Origin: an uncultured Lachnospiraceae bacterium
GTDB lineage: Bacteria; Bacillota; Clostridia; Lachnospirales; Lachnospiraceae
DNA: 64,000 bases
Reading direction: 5' to 3'
Assembly: GCA_934899185.1 (NCBI GenBank)
Contig: CAKXYI010000001.1
Location: 1 to 64,000, forward strand
Part shown: piece after piece, positions 56,107 through 63,840 of the stretch
Layout: each line of letters begins with the position of its first letter
Position numbering within the stretch: position 1 is the stretch's first letter
Made by a program: the position numbers and the translations under genes
Notes under the pieces: generated by a model
What the model was told of the DNA's origin: nothing
Database searches by the model: none
The model's input: the letters and a program-made list of their open reading frames with translations, nothing else

Positions 56107-56157
56107 GTCCTTTCAAAAAAACACTCTCTTAATTCTTTCTTACGCATCAAAGGACAT
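56105..56157 (-). promoter_or_regulatory. Inverted repeat over the dgt ribosome binding site
   Basis: ATGTCCTTT (56105-56113) and AAAGGACAT (56149-56157) are a perfect 9-bp repeat 35 bases apart. In the mRNA one arm holds the Shine-Dalgarno and first ATG of dgt, so pairing would hide them. Confidence 0.5.
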
Positions 56158-56173
56158 TTTCCTTTATTTTTTT

Positions 56174-56206
56174 GAGGGACGTTCCTTTTGCCACATGGAG
56201 TGCCCC
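56174..56206. repeat. Dispersed palindromic hairpin element, copy 6
   Basis: GAGGGACGTTCC and GGAGTGCCCC around TTTTGCCACAT, decayed in the right arm. It stands 28 bases from the left end of the large inverted-repeat element. Confidence 0.7.
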
Positions 56207-56233
56207 TTTTGGCTGGGGCTGGGAACGATGGGA

Positions 56234-56697
56234 TGACCGGGCAGATACCGCGGACAGGGGAGGGCAAGAAACTGTCGCAGAACAGGGAGTCTCTGGTCGA
56301 GAAACTTTTTCTTTTCTTGATAAAAACTGTCTTTGCAAAGTTCGACAACCGTCTTGGATGATGTTCGTCTCTGGCAGATATGAATGCAAAACGCATTAGA
56401 GATGCTTTGGACTTGTTTGCAAGCAGGCAACTCGGGTACAGGGATGTACCCGAGAGGCGCAACCGCACACGGATGTTCGTTTGCGCCGGTTGCCACTGGC
56501 TGTTGCAAGAAAACGAACAAGTCCTTAGCATCTCTTATAAGTGACGCCCTGAATATCTGTCAGAGGCGGACACATCCTGACGGCAGTCGAAACTGTGCAA
56601 GAGACACTTTATTCAAAGAAAAAGATTTCTCGAAGAGACTCACCTAACCTGCTCCGAAGTTTCTTGCCCTCCCCTGTCTGCGGTATCTGCCCGGTCA
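56234..56697. repeat. Large inverted-repeat element (about 460 bases)
   Basis: The outer 40 bases (56234-56273) pair with 56658-56697 with a single G-U. Further inside the arms are clearly the same sequence inverted but diverged: GAGTCTC, TCGAGAAA, CTTTTTCTTT, GCAGATAT/ACAGATAT, GAGATGCT and GGACTTGTT match with small gaps. The centre carries two hairpins side by side, CTCGGGTAC/GTACCCGAG (56431-56454) and GGCGCAA/TTTGCGCC with an inner CCG/CGG (56456-56487). No frame through it resembles a protein. It fills the gap between dgt and the HD gene and has no transposase. Confidence 0.85.
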
Positions 56698-56730
56698 CTC
56701 TTTCCTACATCAGCCCAAGCCTAAGGAACA

Positions 56731-57273
56731 CTATAGCAGGGCGCTGATCTTGTGAAACATAAGGAGAAAGTCCTCCTCCACATCTTCAAACGGCTTGGTA
56801 CTAAATGCCGGTCTGGTCAAAATCTCGTGCTCCGGAATATCCAGTTCTTCATTCATAAAACATTTAAACTCATGAAATAGCATAGCATCATCAATCGCCT
56901 TGATCTGCGCCATTTCTTCCGCTGACGGACACTGTCCCAAAAACTTTTCAAAGATCATATTCTGCAACTTTTCTTCTGCTGCCAGATACTCCGGCATATG
57001 CTGCTTGAGCGGTCTGGTAATATCCGCCATGTAGGCTTCACTTGCATCGTGCAGCAGACAGCCCAGAACCACGCGGGCGCTATGGTCACGTTCCAACGCC
57101 TCATAGGCACATCCGACCGAATGCTGTGCCACCGAATAAAATTGTCCAAAATGTCCGTTTGCACGCGTCATCAAAGAAAGTGCATGGGCGATATCATTGA
57201 TATCAATATCCTCCATCTTGGGCTCCATAATGGTAAAATGTTTTTTCGTGTACGTTGTAATATAATCCTGCAT
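56731..57273 (-). CDS. HD-domain phosphohydrolase
   Basis: 180 residues, a YfbR/5'-nucleotidase-like HD protein. The metal residues are in SVAQHSVGC and LLHDASEAYMADITRPLK, with a distal Asp in AIDDAML. Similar single-domain proteins act on deoxynucleoside monophosphates; the substrate here is not proven. It lies between maf and the large repeat, followed directly by the repeat. Confidence 0.88.
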   Translation of the reverse strand: MQDYITTYTKKHFTIMEPKMEDIDINDIAHALSLMTRANGHFGQFYSVAQHSVGCAYEALERDHSARVVLGCLLHDASEAYMADITRPLKQHMPEYLAAEEKLQNMIFEKFLGQCPSAEEMAQIKAIDDAMLFHEFKCFMNEELDIPEHEILTRPAFSTKPFEDVEEDFLLMFHKISALL

Positions 57274-57326
57274 TGTTTTCCGTCCTTTTTGTGCCGCACA
57301 AATGTGTATCGTTTCCTCATCACCAT

Positions 57327-57366
57327 AAAAAAAGAAAAATCTTACCGCAATGCGTCAGATTTTTCT
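57327..57366 (-). terminator. Terminator downstream of maf
   Basis: GAAAAATCT (57334-57342) pairs with AGATTTTTC (57357-57365), and the minus-strand transcript ends in TTTTTTTATGG. Confidence 0.75.
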
Positions 57367-57443
57367 TCTTCGCGGCACTCTTCATTTTGAGATATATTCT
57401 ATCATATAGCCTATGTAAAAATGTGCCAAAATATCCTATAAAA

Positions 57444-58073
57444 CTAATATGATTTTCGTTCCATCAAAAAAGGCTTTAACTCACGATAAACCGATGCCAC
57501 CGGAAGTCCCACAACATTATTGTAATCACCCTCAATTCCTGTGATATACCTGGCAAATATGCCCTGTATGCCATAGGCTCCGGCCTTATCCATGGGGTCT
57601 TTTGTGGCAATATAATCTGCTATCTCTTGGTCGGAGAGTTTAGCGACATGCACATCTGTGCACTCGTAAAAAGTCCTTTTTCCTTCTTTGGATAAGATCG
57701 TCACTCCTGTAAAGACCTGATGGGCACGACCGGATAAGAGACGCAGCATACGCGCGGCATCTGCCTCGTCCTTGGGCTTGCCCAGAATAGAGAATTTTTC
57801 TTCCTGTACCTGTTCCGACTGATCGCTGCCAGCAGATTGTCGGACACACACGATGGTGTCTGCACCGATCACCACGGCATCCTCTTTTTCTGTATCTGTC
57901 AAAGTATCCCAAACCGCCTGCGCCTTGATCCCGGATAATTCCTGCCCGATCTGCCCCGGCTGAGTTGCCGTCGTGATCTCCTCAGCCCCACTGGTACAAA
58001 CTTCAAACTCCAGCCCGATCTGTTCCAATAATTCTTTTCTTCTCGGCGATGCCGATGCCAAAATCAGTCTCAT
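57444..58073 (-). CDS. maf: Maf-family nucleotide pyrophosphatase
   Basis: Hydrolyses modified or canonical nucleoside triphosphates; linked to septum control. 209 residues with LASASPRRKELL, GADTIV and the C-terminal KDPMDKAGAYGIQG. An insertion rich in Gln/Glu (SAGSDQSEQVQEEK, about 80-95) is unlike shorter members. Confidence 0.94.
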   Translation of the reverse strand: MRLILASASPRRKELLEQIGLEFEVCTSGAEEITTATQPGQIGQELSGIKAQAVWDTLTDTEKEDAVVIGADTIVCVRQSAGSDQSEQVQEEKFSILGKPKDEADAARMLRLLSGRAHQVFTGVTILSKEGKRTFYECTDVHVAKLSDQEIADYIATKDPMDKAGAYGIQGIFARYITGIEGDYNNVVGLPVASVYRELKPFLMERKSY

Positions 58074-58151
58074 GGTATCTTTCCTATCCCTATCTTATTT
58101 GCTTTCCTATTATTATAAAGACATCATAGCGAACCGGAAAGAATTTTGCAA

Positions 58152-58952
58152 TCACCCCATAGCCTCGACTTTCTCTGCCTTATCCATGATATCATTTTCC
58201 ACAATGGCGGAAAGTTTTTCTTTGATAATACGGGAGTTTTCTCCTGCCTGAATTGACAAAACGCCCTCGACTACCAGTTCCATGGAAAGTGCCTCTGCAG
58301 TTCCGCTCTTTTCCAGTTTGCGCGCGATAGGAATGCAAATCCAGTTGGCAATGATAGATCCATATAGGGTCGTGATCAGCGCCAGTGACATACCGGAACC
58401 GATTGCTGAAGAGTCCGCTCCCATGGTCTTCATCATATTTATCAATCCGATCAGCGTTCCCACCATGCCCCATGCCGGAGCATAGGCGCCAAAATCTTCC
58501 CAGAACTTCACACGTTTTTTGTTACATTCGTAGGTGTGGGTCAGTTCTGCTTCCATAATATCTCTGACCAATTCCGGGTCTGATCCATCCACAACCAGAC
58601 GAATACCTTTTTCCAGGTAGGGATTGCCCAGATTATGCGTCGTCTCCTCCAGTGCCAGCAGACCTTCTTTTCGCGCGGTATCGGACATTTGCAAGATCGT
58701 TTTTGTCAACTGTCCGGCATCTTCTTCCTTATTTTGAAAAGCGACCAAGATACCTTTTGCCCCATAGGCAAAATCCTCAAAGGAATCCGCAGTCGTAAGC
58801 ACCGCACACAGAGCGCCGCCCACCGTTAAAATAAAGGACGGCAAATGCAGATACTGCACGATCGTGGAAAGTCCACCGTTGGTTGCCACGCCAAAAATGA
58901 TTGCCATAAAGCATAAGAAAAATCCCGTCATTCCAGCCTTGTTCAGTTTCAT
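58152..58952 (-). CDS. motA: MotA-type flagellar stator protein without adjacent motB
   Basis: 266 residues, four membrane segments. Hallmarks of MotA are present: YLHLPSFILTVGGALCAVL, the cytoplasmic loop with Arg and Glu that contact the rotor (ARKEGLLALEE), the Pro-bearing APAWGMVGTLIGLINMM, and YGSIIANWICIPIARKLE. MotA normally needs MotB, usually the next gene, but here the next is maf, 78 bases away. GAGGAG precedes the start. MotB must be elsewhere, or this is a second copy. Confidence 0.92.
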   Translation of the reverse strand: MKLNKAGMTGFFLCFMAIIFGVATNGGLSTIVQYLHLPSFILTVGGALCAVLTTADSFEDFAYGAKGILVAFQNKEEDAGQLTKTILQMSDTARKEGLLALEETTHNLGNPYLEKGIRLVVDGSDPELVRDIMEAELTHTYECNKKRVKFWEDFGAYAPAWGMVGTLIGLINMMKTMGADSSAIGSGMSLALITTLYGSIIANWICIPIARKLEKSGTAEALSMELVVEGVLSIQAGENSRIIKEKLSAIVENDIMDKAEKVEAMG

Positions 58953-59048
58953 CTCTTATCACTCCTCGTTTTCTTCGTTTGATAAAAGCATACTGAATAA
59001 ATGCCGTAGATAAAACCTACAAACCGTAGAATAACTCTACTCCTAACT

Positions 59049-59699
59049 CTACCGCATACGTTGTTCCATCACAAACAGAACAAGATAGACGATCAGCGCA
59101 TATAAGACAGACAAGATACATACCGCCAGATTGGCTCCCAGTAAAGGAATGTCCCGCACGTTTCCGACCACGCAGACCACCGCCACCAGACTTTCACATA
59201 CGCCAACGGGAAGTACGATCTTGCGCAGAAACGATATGACTTCTCTTTTTGTCCTTCTCCCAGAAAAGAGCGTCAATGCCGTACAGATACAAGCCAGAAC
59301 TAAAAGCGACGGCAGATCCAGATACCATGTCATCTGAGAGCCAGATACCCCAAAGAGACCTGCCACCCCCAAGCCCAATAAAATAACGCCCAAAAGCAGG
59401 GACATTCTGTTTTGCTTTTTGGTCTCGTGATTTTCCTGCAAAAGATGAAGCATATTATCCTCTGCTTTTTGATGATATTCTTCCGGTGGAAGTTTTTGAC
59501 CGGAAAGCAGTTCGTTGATCGTGACATCCAAGGCTGTGCATATATTTTCCAGATACGATACATCCGGTATGCCCTTGCCTGTCTCCCACTTAGAGATTGT
59601 CTTGTCACTGATATGTAAGATATCTGCGAGTTCTTTTTGCGTCATGCCCTTTTCTCTGCGCATTTTCTGCATGAATGCGCCAACATTTTCCTGTGCCAT
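59049..59699 (-). CDS. XRE regulator fused to a MotA-like membrane domain
   Basis: 216 residues. Residues 1-60 form a canonical XRE helix-turn-helix (MTQKELADILHISDKTISKW). The C-terminal part has four hydrophobic segments. The first two, with WYLDLPSLLVLACICTALTL, closely resemble the first two helices of MotA, including the adjacent motA product (YLHLPSFILTVGGALCAVLT). The start at 59699 has AGGAGA upstream. It reads into motA after 96 bases, so it may regulate or contact it. Membrane XRE proteins are common, but this resemblance is my own observation. Confidence 0.85.
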   Translation of the reverse strand: MAQENVGAFMQKMRREKGMTQKELADILHISDKTISKWETGKGIPDVSYLENICTALDVTINELLSGQKLPPEEYHQKAEDNMLHLLQENHETKKQNRMSLLLGVILLGLGVAGLFGVSGSQMTWYLDLPSLLVLACICTALTLFSGRRTKREVISFLRKIVLPVGVCESLVAVVCVVGNVRDIPLLGANLAVCILSVLYALIVYLVLFVMEQRMR

Positions 59700-59793
59700 G
59701 CGTTCTCTCCTGTAAAATCTTTGTGCTCTCATTTTACCACGAAATCATTTTCTTGGGATGGAGTTTTTCCTCTAAATAAAATCGAAAAAGTTG

Positions 59794-59822
59794 TTGACAT
59801 CAGTCGTCCGATTTGATATTAT
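59794..59822 (+). promoter_or_regulatory. Promoter of tRNA-Leu
   Basis: Perfect TTGACA (59794-59799), 17 bases, then TATTAT (59817-59822); the tRNA starts 25 bases after. Confidence 0.85.
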
Positions 59823-59846
59823 AATCAAGTCGTCACGAGATGATAT

Positions 59847-59931
59847 GCGGAAGTGTCGGAACTGGCAGACGAGCAAGACTAAGGATCTTGTGTTCATTGC
59901 GAACGTGTGGGTTCAAGTCCCATCTTCCGCA
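59847..59931 (+). tRNA. tRNA-Leu (anticodon AAG)
   Basis: An 85-base class II tRNA with acceptor GCGGAAG/CTTCCGC, anticodon stem CAAGA/TCTTG around CTAAGGA (anticodon AAG, reads CUU), a long variable arm (GTTC...GAAC) and T-arm GTGGG/CCCAT with TTCAAGT. No CCA is encoded. Single-gene unit with promoter and terminator. Confidence 0.95.
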
Positions 59932-59940
59932 TTTTTGATA

Positions 59941-59971
59941 GGAAGCCTTTTAAAAATAGGTTTCCTTTTTT
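59941..59971 (+). terminator. Terminator of tRNA-Leu
   Basis: GGAAGCC / GGTTTCC stem, 11-base loop, then TTTTTT. Confidence 0.7.
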
Positions 59972-60024
59972 GTTATCATAATTACTATATTCTCACTGTA
60001 AATCCCAGCATATGGAGGTAGCAT

Positions 60025-60390
60025 ATGGAAACGATACTTAGAAAATATTTTGACTGTTGGCTGACGAAAAATCCTCAACCTCTGACAGATATTTTTTCAA
60101 ATGACATCACATATACGGAGTGCTATGGTCCTGAATATCAAGGAATAGATCAAATTCTAAAGTGGTTTCATGATTGGAATGCACAAGGGAGCGTTTTAAG
60201 ATGGGACATAAAACACATCTATGCCTGTGGCAATACACTGGTGGCAGAATGGTTTTTTCAATGTGACTACCGCCAGTCAGTAGGTGGCTTTGATGGTGTT
60301 ACCATCGCAGAATTTGATGCAGATAATAAAATCTGTAATCTAAAAGAATTTCAATCCAAATCGGAGCATGTGCATCCTTATGCTATTTAA
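60025..60390 (+). CDS. SnoaL-like (NTF2-fold) protein
   Basis: 121 residues with the cone-shaped NTF2/SnoaL pattern: an N-terminal helix (YFDCWLTKN), YTECYGPEYQGIDQILKWFHDW, and three beta strands with aromatic residues (LVAEWFFQCDY, VTIAEFDADNKICNLKEFQ). Such proteins can be isomerases or binding proteins; no substrate is evident. GGAGG precedes the ATG. Confidence 0.85.
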   Translation: METILRKYFDCWLTKNPQPLTDIFSNDITYTECYGPEYQGIDQILKWFHDWNAQGSVLRWDIKHIYACGNTLVAEWFFQCDYRQSVGGFDGVTIAEFDADNKICNLKEFQSKSEHVHPYAI

Positions 60391-60526
60391 AAATAGTCTT
60401 GTCGGGCTATGCATAACCTAACATGCGTCATAGTCGTCAATCGCCTTGCACATTTTACATATCTTGCTCTTTTTTCGGCAAATTTTCTATTTTCTTCAAC
60501 CTAACTTGTCATCCCCGCAAAATCCC

Positions 60527-60556
60527 TTGACACAGGCTTTGTTTCCCCGATACAAT
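60527..60556 (+). promoter_or_regulatory. Promoter of the MATE gene
   Basis: TTGACA (60527-60532), 18 bases, then TACAAT (60551-60556), followed by a leader of about 30 bases. Confidence 0.7.
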
Positions 60557-60591
60557 AGCATATGTTTCACAAAATACGGAGGAGTTTACCT

Positions 60592-61944
60592 ATGTTACCA
60601 GCCAAGATAAAAGACAACGAATTAGCGCAACAAATGTTGCATCTCGTTGTTCCGATCGCTATACAGCAATTTATGTTAGCACTCGTCAGTGCGACCGATG
60701 CCCTGATGCTGGGCTTTGTCGATCAGGCATCCCTGTCCGCAGTTTCCCTTGCCGGACAGATCCAGTTTGTCCTCAATCTCTTTATCGCGGGCATTGCCGC
60801 CGGATGCGGTATCATCATCGCGCAATATTGGGGCAAAAAGGATACCGCCTCCATTGAAAAGGTCATGCCGGTAGCACTCTATACCAACCTGATCTTCGGA
60901 GGAACTTTTACCGTACTGGCTTTGTGTATTCCAAGCCACCTCATGCAGATCTTTACCAACGACGCGACCTTGATCGCCAATGGTGCGTCCTACTTACGCG
61001 CTGTTGCACTTTCCTATGTTTTTTGTGGAATTTCACAGATTTATCTAATTCTTCTGAAAAACACAGGGCATGCCGCGCTGAGTTCTAAAATCAGTTCTTC
61101 CGCTGTCATTATTAATATTATTTTGAACGCCATTTTAATTTTTGGTCTGTTTGGGGCGCCACGTCTCGGCATTGTCGGTGCCGCTTACGCAACAGTTACA
61201 GCTCGATTGGTCGAACTTGTCTGGGCGTATTTTGCCGTACGCCACGCTCATGATGTTGCCATCCGATGGTCCGGCATTTTACACACCAGTAAAGTTTTAA
61301 CGAAAGATTTTTGGTACTACACAACACCGGCTCTTGGTGCAGCTCTTGTATGGGGCATTGCCTTTGTCCTTTACTCTGTCATTCTAGGGCACATGGGCAG
61401 TGATGCTGTCGCTGCAAATTCCATTGCCAGCATTGTAAAAAGTATGGTGCAATGCGTGATTCGTGGTGTCAGTGCCGGTGCTGGTATCCTGGTCGGAAAT
61501 CTGCTGGGTGCCAACCAACTGGAAAAAGCCAAAGATTACGGCGGGCGGATCACACATATTGCCATTGTCATCGGTATCGTGACCGGTACTATCCTCATGA
61601 TCCTGTCTCCATTTGTATCGCGCATTGCCCCAATGTCGGATACTGCCAGAGGCTATCTGCAATTTATGATGATCGTACTAGGCTTTAACCTCATGGGACA
61701 GTCCGTAAATACCACGGTACTGGACGGTATCTTTTGTGCCGGTGGAGATTCCAAATTCGATATGAAAGGTAACCTCGGTGCCATGTGGTGTTTTTCCGTT
61801 CCCCTCGGCTTTATTGCGGCTTTTGTCCTCCATGCTCCGGTATGGCTGGTCTATATCATCATCAGTCTGGACGAGATCGTTAAACTTCCGGCGGTCTATA
61901 TCCATTACAAAAAATATGTCTGGGTGCGAAATATCACACGATAA
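60592..61944 (+). CDS. MATE-family efflux transporter
   Basis: 450 residues and twelve membrane segments in two related halves, the multidrug and toxin extrusion fold (NorM/DinF relatives) that expels cationic compounds using Na+ or H+. The first half has VPIAIQQFMLALVSATDALM, the second FWYYTTPALGAALVWGIAFV. The start at MLPAKI has GGAGGAG upstream; the ATG ten codons before lacks a site. Drug substrate unknown. Confidence 0.92.
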   Translation: MLPAKIKDNELAQQMLHLVVPIAIQQFMLALVSATDALMLGFVDQASLSAVSLAGQIQFVLNLFIAGIAAGCGIIIAQYWGKKDTASIEKVMPVALYTNLIFGGTFTVLALCIPSHLMQIFTNDATLIANGASYLRAVALSYVFCGISQIYLILLKNTGHAALSSKISSSAVIINIILNAILIFGLFGAPRLGIVGAAYATVTARLVELVWAYFAVRHAHDVAIRWSGILHTSKVLTKDFWYYTTPALGAALVWGIAFVLYSVILGHMGSDAVAANSIASIVKSMVQCVIRGVSAGAGILVGNLLGANQLEKAKDYGGRITHIAIVIGIVTGTILMILSPFVSRIAPMSDTARGYLQFMMIVLGFNLMGQSVNTTVLDGIFCAGGDSKFDMKGNLGAMWCFSVPLGFIAAFVLHAPVWLVYIIISLDEIVKLPAVYIHYKKYVWVRNITR

Positions 61945-61970
61945 TTTGTAACTTTACGCAAATGCGCATG

Positions 61971-62008
61971 AAAAAGCGGACAGTAGGCGCCTACTGTCCG
62001 CTTTTTTC
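61971..62008. terminator. Bidirectional terminator between MATE and Rpn-type genes
   Basis: A perfect 18-bp palindrome (AAAAAGCGGACAGTAGGC and its complement) with A and T runs on either side, between two convergent genes. Confidence 0.9.
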
Positions 62009-62021
62009 ATATGTTTTGTTT

Positions 62022-63062
62022 CTAGATGAGTTTATATTCCTTCAGTAACTGCTCACGATAGTCAGCATCCTTTGTGCTGCGGGAAAGGTCAGCAATGCGA
62101 TTGTCATTCAAAAGCGACTGGGTCAAGCGATTTAAGATATCCATGCCACGCTTCTCTCCAATCTCAATACCGCGCTTCTCGCCATGTGCTTCTCCAATCT
62201 CTATTCCATCCTCTACACCTTCTTCATAGGTATCTTTCAGATGTTTTTCCTGATCATATTCAAATAAACACATACGCAGTACCTCCGCCTTGTTCTTTTT
62301 CAAGAAATCCGCTAGGACTCCCTTTTCGATACATTCACTGATCGCCAGTTCAACCGCTTCCATATGCTCGTAGTCTTTTTCATACTTTCGTACTGTATCT
62401 ACAAATATCGCATACTGAGCAAGTGTCGGGCTTTTCTCCATCAAAGATGCGTTCTTTCCATAGTTGATATTGATGACCTGAACCTTTAAATCCAGCGCAA
62501 TGTCTTCCGGATCATCCATATGCTCATAAGCGTCCGAAAGCCGCATGACTGACCGTTCCGGCAAATCTTCTATTCCATTATAAAATACCACAAACTGCGG
62601 CGAAGGTAAATGTATCTTTCTTGAACCATAAATATTTTTATCATACACCAATGCTGAATAAATACATGCTATATAAAACAAATCCCGCAACGGCATATTC
62701 GGGTTATAAGTTGACTGGTGTTCATAAAGTGCCAGCCTGCCGTCAATGATAAAAGACACATCATTTTTCATCCCGATATAGATGGCATTCTCCAAGGTCG
62801 TGATCTGCAAATCATTCGGATCGTCGTAGTCCGTATTATTGATGGCATTATAAACTTCCAGTGCTACCACTGGATCCTTTAAAAGCATACGGATCATATG
62901 ATCCTTAAATGCCCGATCCGGTCTGCCCAACAACTGCAATAATCGTTTGACATAGGTTTCCAGATCCTGTTCTGTAATACCTGTCACTTTGCTACTACTT
63001 GTAGCCTCCCGCGTCTTTATCTCTCCTGTGCCCCATTTTTCCTGTCGTTCTGTTTCTTTCAT
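62022..63062 (-). CDS. Rpn/PD-(D/E)XK nuclease-family protein
   Basis: 346 residues of the recombination-promoting nuclease (transposase-like PD-(D/E)XK) family common in gut Clostridia. The nuclease core runs from ALEVYNAINN to the motif DVSFIIDGRLALYEHQST (Asp and Glu-x-Gln). The rest is helical, with a C-terminal run of repeated IGE/GEKRG units (EIGEAHGEKRGIEIGEKRG). Such proteins are linked to horizontal recombination without element ends; none are seen here. Confidence 0.88.
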   Translation of the reverse strand: MKETERQEKWGTGEIKTREATSSSKVTGITEQDLETYVKRLLQLLGRPDRAFKDHMIRMLLKDPVVALEVYNAINNTDYDDPNDLQITTLENAIYIGMKNDVSFIIDGRLALYEHQSTYNPNMPLRDLFYIACIYSALVYDKNIYGSRKIHLPSPQFVVFYNGIEDLPERSVMRLSDAYEHMDDPEDIALDLKVQVININYGKNASLMEKSPTLAQYAIFVDTVRKYEKDYEHMEAVELAISECIEKGVLADFLKKNKAEVLRMCLFEYDQEKHLKDTYEEGVEDGIEIGEAHGEKRGIEIGEKRGMDILNRLTQSLLNDNRIADLSRSTKDADYREQLLKEYKLI

Positions 63063-63153
63063 ACCTCATCCTTTCCGCGATAAAAAGAGAATTCCCGCGT
63101 TTGTAAAAACTCCCCATTTTACATCGCTTTGCATAATTAAAAAGTGAATTCAT

Positions 63154-63168
63154 CCGGTGACTCACCGG
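63154..63168. promoter_or_regulatory. Palindrome upstream of the Rpn-type gene
   Basis: CCGGTGACTCACCGG, seven-base arms around one base, lies about 90 bases upstream of the start, in an otherwise empty 250-base gap. It could be an operator; no binding protein is suggested. Confidence 0.3.
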
Positions 63169-63270
63169 TTGTGATAATATCCAGATCGGGTATCCATGCA
63201 AGAAAGTATGACATAGATATAGAATGAAAGCAAGAAAAGAATTCTTAAATTTTTATAAACAAGCCAAAAA

Positions 63271-63301
63271 GGGACGCTCCTTGTGGCAAAAGGAACGTCC
63301 C
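63271..63301. repeat. Dispersed palindromic hairpin element, copy 7
   Basis: GGGACGCTCCTT and AAGGAACGTCCC around GTGGCAA, almost identical to copy 1. It begins eight bases after the stop of the uxaC remnant on the minus strand side. Confidence 0.85.
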
Positions 63302-63308
63302 GGATGTA

Positions 63309-63834
63309 CTAAATTTCGAAATAACGTTTTGCGTTGCGATATGAAATGCCTTCTACAATCTTCTGTAAAGACTTGTCGTCTGCCGGGTACTCTCCATTTT
63401 CTACCCAGTTTCCTATCAGTTCGCACATAATGCGGCGGAAATACTCGTGTCTTGTGTAAGACAGGAAACTTCTGGAATCTGTCAGCATACCGATAAAGTT
63501 GCCAAGGAGTCCTAAATTCGCCAGTGAAGTCATCTGCTCCATCATGCCGGTCTTATTGTCATTGAACCACCATGCAGAACCATGCTGGATCTTGCCGACT
63601 GCCTCAGAAGACTGGAAGCATCCGGTCCCAAGGCTTCAAAGATCTTGCGGTTGTTATCACGCTTCACGCCATAGTGCAACTGCATTACCCAGTTCAGACG
63701 ATGGTACTCTTTGCCAAGATGCATGAGCACGCCCATCTTGTATTTACCGATTTCTTCGTGGCTCAAAGCCTGTCCTGCCATCTTCTTTGCAAATACTGCT
63801 TCAACTTCGTCCTCGGTAACAAAAGAAAGTTTTT
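63309..63834 (-). pseudogene. uxaC: Remnant of glucuronate isomerase
   Basis: The C-terminal 40 percent of UxaC (D-glucuronate to D-fructuronate) in two frames. The first part runs from FVTEDEVEAVFAKKMAG through WVMQLHYGVKRDNNRK to GPD; a deletion of about 50-60 codons at GGATGC (near 63617) shifts the frame. The other frame resumes at [20 protein letters not shown] and ends with [19 protein letters not shown] and a stop. The N-terminal 270 residues are missing; the chemoreceptor gene ends right there. It cannot encode an active isomerase. Confidence 0.85.
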
Positions 63835-63840
63835 CTCTCT

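Noticed and set aside
56103..56647. Open frames on both strands through the large inverted repeat
   Set aside because: They mirror each other because of the symmetry, have no ribosome site and resemble no protein family.
18231..63301. Recurring palindrome as CRISPR repeat
   Set aside because: Copies are kilobases apart, in both orientations, with no regular spacers or cas genes.
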